NCBI GenBank assembly: GCA_021812905.1 | Contig: JAKAMM010000030.1 | Span: 1-11,743, forward strand | Reading direction: 5' to 3' | Length of the DNA: 11,743 bases | Source of the DNA: Chloroflexota bacterium | Lineage (GTDB): Bacteria; Chloroflexota; Anaerolineae; Anaerolineales; Villigracilaceae | In this document: positions 6,715-11,743 of the stretch, piece after piece | Numbering within the stretch: the stretch's first letter is position 1 | Layout of the letters: each line of letters begins with the position of its first letter | The notes under the pieces: generated by a model | What the model was told of the DNA's origin: nothing | What the model saw: only the letters and a program-made list of their open reading frames with translations | Databases searched by the model: none | Position numbers and translations under genes: made by a program

Positions 6715-8794
6715 CACACAAACTTTAGAAGTTCCCATCAAGGGCATGGACTGCGCGGAATGCACACAGCATGTGCAACATGCGATTGCAAAACTGGATG
6801 GCGTGAAGTCGGTGGATATTTTGCTTGCAACGGAGAAGGCCATCATTAAACTTGACCCTGGCAAAGTTGACATGCCTGCGATTCGTAAGGCAGTTGCCAG
6901 CGCGGGCGAATACTCCGTTCCAGAAACCGTCTCACCGCCGCGCGCGGTGTACGTCCAGGATTTCAACCGCCAACTGATGACTTTGCTTGCGGTCGTTTTC
7001 AGCGTCGTATTGTCCATCGTTATCGCAGGTGAATGGTTCGGTCTTTTCAAATTCCTTGAGAACCTTGTGCCATATCCCATTGGAGTATTAATCGTTATCG
7101 CGGGTGGCTGGCCCATCTATCGCAATGTGATTCGCGCCACGCTCAAACGCCAAGTCATCTCGCACACATTGATGACCATCGGCGTAATTGCTGCATTAGC
7201 GGTTGGCGAATGGGTCACTGCAGCGATTGTCGTCATCTTCATGCGCGTTGGTGATTATGTCGAAAACTTTACAACAGAAAGCGCGCGCCGCGCGGTTAAG
7301 GAGTTAACTTCCATCGCGCCGCAGACCGCGCGCGTGGAACGGGAAGGTGCAGAAATTGAATTGCCAGTTGCGGAAGTAAAAGTCGGCGAAACCGTGATTG
7401 TTCGCCCCGGCGAAAAGATTCCTGCGGACGGTGAAGTCATCAGCGGTCACGCCACGATTGACCAGTCCGCGATCACGGGCGAGTCCATGCCCGTCGAAGT
7501 CACGAACGGATCGCACGTCTTCGCCGCCACAATTGCGAAGTCGGGAAGTTTGCGAATAAAGACTCTCCGCGTTGGCGCGGATACAACCTTTGGACGCGTG
7601 GTCAAAATGGTTGAAGAAGCCGAAGCGCATCGCGCCGATGTTCAGCGATTTGCAGATAAATTCAGCGCATACTATTTGCCAATTGTCGCAGGAATCGCCG
7701 CGCTCACATTCTTATTCAGTCGTAATCCACTATCTACCGCCGCAGTCCTTGTTGTAGCGTGTTCTTGTTCCTTCGCGTTGGCAACGCCTGTTGCAATGCT
7801 GGCATCCATCGGCGGAAGCGCGAAGCGTGGATTACTTATCAAAGGCGGAAAGTATTTAGAGACACTTGCGCGCGCTGACGTTGTGTTAGTGGATAAAACC
7901 GGCACGTTGACACTTGGGCAACCACAAATTACAGATGTTATTCCCCTCAACGGATTACCTGATTCAGAGATTCTTGCTCTTGCTGCGTCCGCCGAACGTT
8001 ATTCTGAGCATCCATTGGCTGAAGCAGTGCGTGTTGCCGCTCGCAATCAGAATATTCTATTATCAGAACCAGAAAATTTCGAAGCGATTCCTGGCATGGG
8101 CATTCGCGCAAAAGTGAATGGCGGTTTTGTAACCATTGGCAATCGCCGCTTTATTCCATCAGCGGATTCGCTACCTGTTACCAAACAATTGGAAGGGCAA
8201 GGCAAAACGCTATTGTTCATGGAGCGCGACGGTAAACTTGCAGGACTCCTCGCCGCCGCCGATACGCTCCGTCCCGAAGTTCCAGCCGCCCTTGCTGAAT
8301 TGCGCGCTCTCGGCATAAAACATGTTGCTTTGCTTACAGGCGATAATGAACAAACTGCGTCCGCGCTTGCCGGGAAACTTGGCGTTGAGTATCGCGCGGA
8401 TCTTCTCCCCGAAAACAAGATCGAAATTGTGAAAGACTATCAAGCCAAAGGTCATATCGTTGTGATGGTCGGCGATGGCGTCAACGACGCGCCCGCGCTG
8501 GCGCAGGCCGATGTCGGGGTGGCGATGGGCGCGGCAGGTACGGATATTGCCATCGAAGCCGCGCACATTGCCCTCATGCGCGAAGACTGGTCGCTTGTGC
8601 CTCAGGCGATTCGGATTGCGCGCCGGACGATGGGTATTATCAAGATGAACCTTGTTTTCACCACCGTATACAATGTTGTTGGGCTATCTCTTGCGGCATT
8701 TGGCATTCTGCCCCCCGTTCTCGCCGCCGCCGCACAGTCCTTACCCGACATTGGAATCCTCTCCAATTCAGCGCGGTTGCTGCGGAAAAAATGA
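6707..8794 (+). CDS. Heavy-metal P1B-type ATPase with Cys-Ser-Cys membrane motif
   Basis: A 695 aa cation pump in the cytoplasmic membrane. It has an N-terminal HMA domain with GMDCAEC (13-19), about four helices between 88 and 185, actuator motif TGES (257-260), two helices, phosphorylation site DKTGT (D396), the HP motif SEHPL (433-437), TGDN (544-547), GDGVNDAP (589-596), and a final helix pair at 643-685. The ion-binding helix reads VVACSCSFALATP: residues 352-354 are CSC, lacking the usual Pro of CPC. Late-helix signatures are also atypical: Y655-N656 resembles Cu pumps, but the last helix has SLPDIG...NSARLL instead of the Cu-pump Met/Ser motif. The substrate is therefore not readable from the pump; the CmtR-like sensor suggests Cd, Pb or Zn. 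Ribosome site AAGGA lies 8 bases before the ATG, inside the sensor gene. Confidence 0.93.
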   Translation: MANTQTLEVPIKGMDCAECTQHVQHAIAKLDGVKSVDILLATEKAIIKLDPGKVDMPAIRKAVASAGEYSVPETVSPPRAVYVQDFNRQLMTLLAVVFSVVLSIVIAGEWFGLFKFLENLVPYPIGVLIVIAGGWPIYRNVIRATLKRQVISHTLMTIGVIAALAVGEWVTAAIVVIFMRVGDYVENFTTESARRAVKELTSIAPQTARVEREGAEIELPVAEVKVGETVIVRPGEKIPADGEVISGHATIDQSAITGESMPVEVTNGSHVFAATIAKSGSLRIKTLRVGADTTFGRVVKMVEEAEAHRADVQRFADKFSAYYLPIVAGIAALTFLFSRNPLSTAAVLVVACSCSFALATPVAMLASIGGSAKRGLLIKGGKYLETLARADVVLVDKTGTLTLGQPQITDVIPLNGLPDSEILALAASAERYSEHPLAEAVRVAARNQNILLSEPENFEAIPGMGIRAKVNGGFVTIGNRRFIPSADSLPVTKQLEGQGKTLLFMERDGKLAGLLAAADTLRPEVPAALAELRALGIKHVALLTGDNEQTASALAGKLGVEYRADLLPENKIEIVKDYQAKGHIVVMVGDGVNDAPALAQADVGVAMGAAGTDIAIEAAHIALMREDWSLVPQAIRIARRTMGIIKMNLVFTTVYNVVGLSLAAFGILPPVLAAAAQSLPDIGILSNSARLLRKK

Positions 8795-8871
8795 GGCCAT
8801 GTTTCAGGTGACAGGCGAATTAGTTCTTCAATATTTTGTGTAGGCGATAACCTAGAAGGGGAAGGCTCAGA

Positions 8872-8911
8872 CGTTGCGGGTTAGATTGACAACCTACCCG
8901 CAGCGTTTTTT
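8872..8911 (+). terminator. Strong rho-independent terminator ending module 1
   Basis: Stem arms CGTTGCGGGT (8872-8881) and ACCCGCAGCG (8896-8905) pair over 10 bp with one G-T wobble. TTTTTT at 8906-8911 follows directly. It lies 77 bases after the CSC-type ATPase stop and insulates module 1 from module 2. The rest of 8795-8871 shows no gene or motif. Confidence 0.85.
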
Positions 8912-8936
8912 AGTGTATCCCACTTGAAAAAACATC

Positions 8937-8965
8937 TTGACGCACCTTCAGCGCAGGGATATACT
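8937..8965 (+). promoter_or_regulatory. Promoter of metal-efflux module 2
   Basis: TTGACG (8937-8942), a 17-base spacer and TATACT (8960-8965) make a near-consensus sigma70 promoter. The predicted start near 8972 abuts the palindrome that follows. Confidence 0.75.
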
Positions 8966-8972
8966 GCTAAAC

Positions 8973-9014
8973 AGTTGAGCAATAATTCAACTATTTAATT
9001 GACCAATATTGTCA
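8973..9014 (+). promoter_or_regulatory. SmtB/CzrA-type operator, with a second imperfect copy
   Basis: AGTTGA-N8-TCAACT at 8973-8992 is a perfect inverted repeat with the TGA-N8-TCA core spacing of SmtB-family operators (TGAA-N6-TTCA). A related sequence follows 24 bases later, start to start: TTGAGCAATAATTCAA at 8975-8990 versus TTGACCAATATTGTCA at 8999-9014, the latter being a looser palindrome. Both lie at or just after the predicted transcription start, so bound repressor would block initiation or early elongation. The first site is well supported; the second is suggestive. Confidence 0.65.
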
Positions 9015-9077
9015 CGGCTCAAAAAGTGGCGAAGATTATCGAGGTTGTCAAGCACGTGTTCGCTGCTGGATTTGATC

Positions 9078-9377
9078 ATGACAAAAAATACCGTCACCCC
9101 GGGAGCTGCCTCTGATCTCGCAAGCCTATTCGACGCGTTGAGCGACCCGACGCGCATTCTTATCATCAGTGCTTTGCTTGATGGGGAAGTTGGTGTCGGC
9201 GAACTGGTGGAGCGCCTGGGATTGACAAAGTCTGCCGTTTCGCACCAGTTGCGCGGACTGCGCGACAAGCGCATCATCCGCACTCGCAAACAAGGGCGTA
9301 ATGTGTACGTTTCCATCGACGATGGTCACGTCATTGAACTGTTTCAGCGAGGTCTGGACCACGTTCTACATGGTTAG
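9078..9377 (+). CDS. ArsR/SmtB-family zinc/cobalt/nickel-type repressor (CzrA/SmtB alpha-5 site)
   Basis: A 99 aa winged-helix repressor: family opening LFDALSDPTRILIISAL (17-33), recognition region LGLTKSAVSHQLRGLRD (47-63) and wing GRNVYVSI (73-80). The C-terminal helix carries D82-x-H84, then H95 and H98. This is precisely the 2/11/3 spacing of the alpha-5 site of CzrA (D84, H86, H97, H100) and SmtB (last ligand Glu), which bind Zn(II) and related ions and release DNA. The recognition helix has no cysteines, unlike the module 1 sensor. The ATG at 9078 is preferred over an in-frame TTG at 9009, which would lie within the second operator copy and add unconserved residues; the ribosome site (GGA about 8 bases upstream) is weak. 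First gene of module 2. Confidence 0.88.
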   Translation: MTKNTVTPGAASDLASLFDALSDPTRILIISALLDGEVGVGELVERLGLTKSAVSHQLRGLRDKRIIRTRKQGRNVYVSIDDGHVIELFQRGLDHVLHG

Positions 9378-9378
9378 T

Positions 9379-9639
9379 ATGAAAAACACTCTACAACGAC
9401 TCGGCCTGCTTTTGATTCTTCTCTTGCTATTACTCGGATTGGCTGGCCATTTACTTGTGCCCGCCGGTGGAGCGCACCATTTCCAATCTGAGTCTACATG
9501 CGCGTTCCACCATGGTATGAATTTGCCGGCGAAACTTCAAACCTCTCGGATTGAGTCGGGCTCTTCACTCGAACCTACTCACGATAACTCCTGTGTCCTG
9601 GGTTTCGTCGTGAAAATTTCCCACCCTCCAACACTATAA
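9379..9639 (+). CDS. Small exported histidine-rich protein, putative metal-binding
   Basis: An 86 aa protein not assignable to a named family. Residues 1-30 form an evident signal peptide or membrane anchor: basic start, an unbroken Leu/Ile run, then a small-residue region near PAGGAH. The mature part is short, carries ten possible soft or borderline ligands including H33, H34, C41, H44, H45, M47, H68, C72 and H82, and has no clear fold. The start lies 1 base after the sensor stop; an in-frame ATG at 9370 overlapping that stop is an alternative, giving MVSMKN. No separate ribosome site is seen, so translational coupling is likely. Being between a Zn-type sensor and an SPC-type pump suggests an extracytoplasmic metal buffer or sensor. 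The role is inferred only from context and composition. Confidence 0.65.
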   Translation: MKNTLQRLGLLLILLLLLLGLAGHLLVPAGGAHHFQSESTCAFHHGMNLPAKLQTSRIESGSSLEPTHDNSCVLGFVVKISHPPTL

Positions 9640-9665
9640 ATTAAATATTGATCCGTTTCTTCTAT

Positions 9666-9686
9666 GCCCATTGCGTTGGAATGGGT
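9666..9686 (+). other. Short intergenic hairpin before the P1B-4 ATPase
   Basis: CCCATT (9667-9672) and AATGGG (9680-9685) pair perfectly around loop GCGTTGG, with an outer G-T wobble. No T-run follows, so it is not a simple terminator. It could tune the level of the pump relative to the upstream genes or stabilise a processed transcript; it may also be chance. Confidence 0.3.
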
Positions 9687-9724
9687 GAAGACTGTCTGTC
9701 GTTGTTATTCGTAAGGATTCTGGT

Positions 9725-11743
9725 ATGGAAAAAACAATTGAACTTGACCTTCCTCTTTTGCTTCCCGGTGTGGAAGATGAAAAGGATGAATGTCTCAACC
9801 GTTTGGAAATCTCACTTCAAAATCAAAAAGGTATTCTGCGCGCGCATCTGGAACGCGAGAAATCGCCCGTTGACCTGTGTCTGCACTACAACCCCAACCT
9901 GCTCAGTCTCGAACAGGTGAAGCGATTGGCGCAGCGCGCGGGAGCGGGAATTGCCAATCGCTACCACCACGACTCCATTGCCATCGAAGGGATGGACTGT
10001 TCCGATTGCAGTTTGGTCATCGAGCACAGCGTCGGGCGCATGGATGGCGTGCTATCGGTCAATGTCAATTATCCAACAGAGAAAATGTGGATCGAATATG
10101 ACAATCACAAAGTAAACCGCCCCGCCATCGAGAAACGCGTGCAGTCCTTGGGATATGAAATTCCCTCGGAGGGATTACGCAGTTGGTATAAAGAGAATCG
10201 TGAAATCGTGTTCAGCCTCACGGCGGGATTGTTGGTACTTATCGGTTGGCTCGGGCAAACCTTCTTCGGTCTGCCTGTGCTTGCCGCGACTGCCTTGTAT
10301 ATTACAGCGTACATCTTCGGCGGCTGGGATATTTCGCAACATGCCTGGCACGCCATCAAAGAGAAACATTTCGATACCGACCTGCTGATGGTGATGGCAG
10401 CGCTCGGCGCGGCGTTCCTTGGTGAATTTGCGGAAGGCGCGTTATTACTCTTCCTGTTCAGTCTTGGACATGCACTGGAGGAACGCGCATTGGATCGCGC
10501 TCGCGTTGCTGTGCTTGCCTTGGCAGACCTCGCACCCAAGACCGCCCTCGTTCGTCGCGATGGGAAAGAGCAGGAACTGCCCGTCGAAACTTTACAGCTC
10601 GATGATGTTGTCATTGTTCGCCCGGGCGTGCGCATTCCTGTGGATGGCGTCATCCTGACGGGAAACTCTGGTGTCGATCAAGCCTCGGTCACGGGTGAAT
10701 CTCTCCCTGTTGATAAAGTTCCTGGTGACAATGTTTTCGCAAGCACAGTGAATGGCGAAGGAGCGCTCGAAGTGAAAGTGACGCGGCTTGCCAAAGACTC
10801 GACCCTCGCCCGCGTGATGAAAATGGTGGAGGAAGCGCAGGCGCAGAAATCACCTACGCAACAAACCGTTGAAAAATTCGAGCGGGTCTTTGTTCCCGTC
10901 GTATTAATCTTCACCGCGTTGGTCATTGTCGTACCTCCTTTGTTCGGCTTTCCATTCCACGAATCATTTCTGCGTGCGATGACTCTCCTCGTTGCCGCGT
11001 CACCGTGTGCGCTCGCGCTTGGAACGCCTGCCACCATCCTCGCGGGTGTGGCGCAAGCCGCGCGCAATGGCGTGCTGGTCAAGGGCGGCATGCATCTCGA
11101 AAATCTCGGTCGCCTCAAAGCCATCGCCTTCGACAAGACGGGCACGGTGACTCAAGGTCAGCCTGAGGTAACAGATGTTGTGGGGTTTCAGGAATCGGGT
11201 TGGAAGGAAGCGGATGTGCTGTCGCTTGCGGCAGGTGCGGAATCGCGTTCCGCCCATCCCCTTGCACGGGCAATCGTCCGCTCGGCTCAGACTCAGGGTC
11301 TGCCTGTTTCTGTCATGGATGAAGTCGAGTCGCTGACAGGACGCGGCTTGCGCGCCGTCTCGAATGGCAAAACGATCTGGATCGGTAATCGCAAATTGAT
11401 GGATGATGCCACGGTCACTCTATCTGCGGATGCGCTCGAAAAGGCGCAGGCATTTCAGGAGACGGGGAAGAGCCTCATGTGGATCGCAGAAGGGCAAACT
11501 GCAATTGGGATTATCGCTCTTGCCGACACGCTGCGCCACGAAGCCGCACCAACGATGAAAGCTCTCAAACAAACAGGCGTGGCTCACACCATTATGCTCA
11601 CGGGCGACAACACGCGTTCCGCTTCCGCCATTGCTCACGAAGTTGGCTTAACCGAATATCGCGCCGCCCTCATGCCCGAAGACAAACTGACTGTCATCCG
11701 CGATCTTGTAAAGGAATACGGGCAGGTTGCGATGATCGGCGAC
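9725..11743 (+). CDS. P1B-4-type heavy-metal ATPase (Ser-Pro-Cys), C-terminus outside window
   Basis: The first 673 residues of a membrane cation pump. Order: a degenerate HMA-like domain (about 4-76) with no CxxC but with C23 and C52 (DEC, LCLHY); a true HMA domain with GMDCSDC (89-95) up to about 146; membrane helices about 161-252; actuator TGES (323-326); ion-binding helix AASPCALALGTP (424-435); DKTGT (D470); HP motif SAHPL (509-513); TGDN (626-629). It stops at IGD, just before the expected GVNDAP; about 90 residues and the last two helices are missing. The SPC motif marks the P1B-4 class, associated with Co, Zn, Cd or Fe export, which fits the CzrA/SmtB-type sensor. Ribosome site AAGGA lies 7 bases before the ATG. 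It is the last visible gene of module 2. Confidence 0.93.
   Translation, partial: MEKTIELDLPLLLPGVEDEKDECLNRLEISLQNQKGILRAHLEREKSPVDLCLHYNPNLLSLEQVKRLAQRAGAGIANRYHHDSIAIEGMDCSDCSLVIEHSVGRMDGVLSVNVNYPTEKMWIEYDNHKVNRPAIEKRVQSLGYEIPSEGLRSWYKENREIVFSLTAGLLVLIGWLGQTFFGLPVLAATALYITAYIFGGWDISQHAWHAIKEKHFDTDLLMVMAALGAAFLGEFAEGALLLFLFSLGHALEERALDRARVAVLALADLAPKTALVRRDGKEQELPVETLQLDDVVIVRPGVRIPVDGVILTGNSGVDQASVTGESLPVDKVPGDNVFASTVNGEGALEVKVTRLAKDSTLARVMKMVEEAQAQKSPTQQTVEKFERVFVPVVLIFTALVIVVPPLFGFPFHESFLRAMTLLVAASPCALALGTPATILAGVAQAARNGVLVKGGMHLENLGRLKAIAFDKTGTVTQGQPEVTDVVGFQESGWKEADVLSLAAGAESRSAHPLARAIVRSAQTQGLPVSVMDEVESLTGRGLRAVSNGKTIWIGNRKLMDDATVTLSADALEKAQAFQETGKSLMWIAEGQTAIGIIALADTLRHEAAPTMKALKQTGVAHTIMLTGDNTRSASAIAHEVGLTEYRAALMPEDKLTVIRDLVKEYGQVAMIGD

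Noticed and set aside
8795..8936. Possible riboswitch or small RNA between the two metal modules.
   Set aside because: Apart from the clear terminator at 8872-8911 I could not match any conserved riboswitch core or a promoter before it.
9009..9077. In-frame TTG start extending the CzrA-like regulator by 23 residues.
   Set aside because: The added part is Arg/Leu/Ser-rich and unlike the family, and the TTG lies in the second operator copy without a ribosome site.
9648..9920. Plus-strand open frame MIRFFYAHCVG... overlapping the start of the SPC-type ATPase.
   Set aside because: It is out of frame with the ATPase, whose HMA domains and ribosome site at 9713-9717 are convincing.

Overview
The window looks like a chromosomal segment from a free-living bacterium of moderate GC content. 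My best guess is Chloroflexota, Anaerolineae-like. That rests on the overall style of the proteins: a fused-ATPase ABC-2 exporter with no visible membrane-fusion partner, a DUF1461/Lit-type membrane protein, and a P1B ATPase whose N-terminal domain follows an 'LPGVEDEKDEC...LCLHYNPNLL' pattern. No rRNA or marker gene is present, so the taxon is an inference of low to moderate confidence. I see no mobile element, CRISPR array, tRNA or rRNA.

Left half (1-5373, all minus strand): a tightly packed operon, read right to left. It encodes a double-ATPase ABC protein (655 aa, YbhF-like), a small four-helix membrane protein of unknown function, a broken remnant of an alpha/beta hydrolase, an ICMT/PEMT-type membrane methyltransferase, and two ABC-2 permeases of the YbhS/YbhR type. 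The second permease runs off the left edge. Most junctions are only a few bases wide, so one transcript is likely. Together the ATPase and two permeases form a complete ABC-2 exporter core. The first nucleotide-binding domain carries substitutions at the Q-loop and H-loop positions and is probably catalytically weak. The substrate cannot be read from sequence.

Middle (5455-6254, minus strand): a stand-alone DUF1461 membrane protein with its own plausible promoter and a hairpin terminator. It has two histidines, H90 and H162, spaced like the catalytic pair I recall from Lit (lipoprotein intramolecular transacylase).

Right half (6298-11743, plus strand): two back-to-back metal-efflux modules, each headed by its own ArsR/SmtB-family metal sensor, sigma70-like promoter and palindromic operator at the start site. 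Module 1 is a CmtR-like sensor (Cys59/Cys63/Cys105) plus a P1B ATPase whose membrane motif reads Cys-Ser-Cys rather than Cys-Pro-Cys; it ends at a strong terminator. Module 2 is a CzrA/SmtB-type sensor (Asp82/His84/His95/His98), a tiny exported His-rich protein, and a P1B-4-type ATPase (Ser-Pro-Cys) cut off by the right edge. The two sensors use different ligand sets and different operators, which suggests two separately regulated outputs: thiophilic metals such as Cd/Pb for module 1, and Zn/Co/Ni-type metals for module 2.
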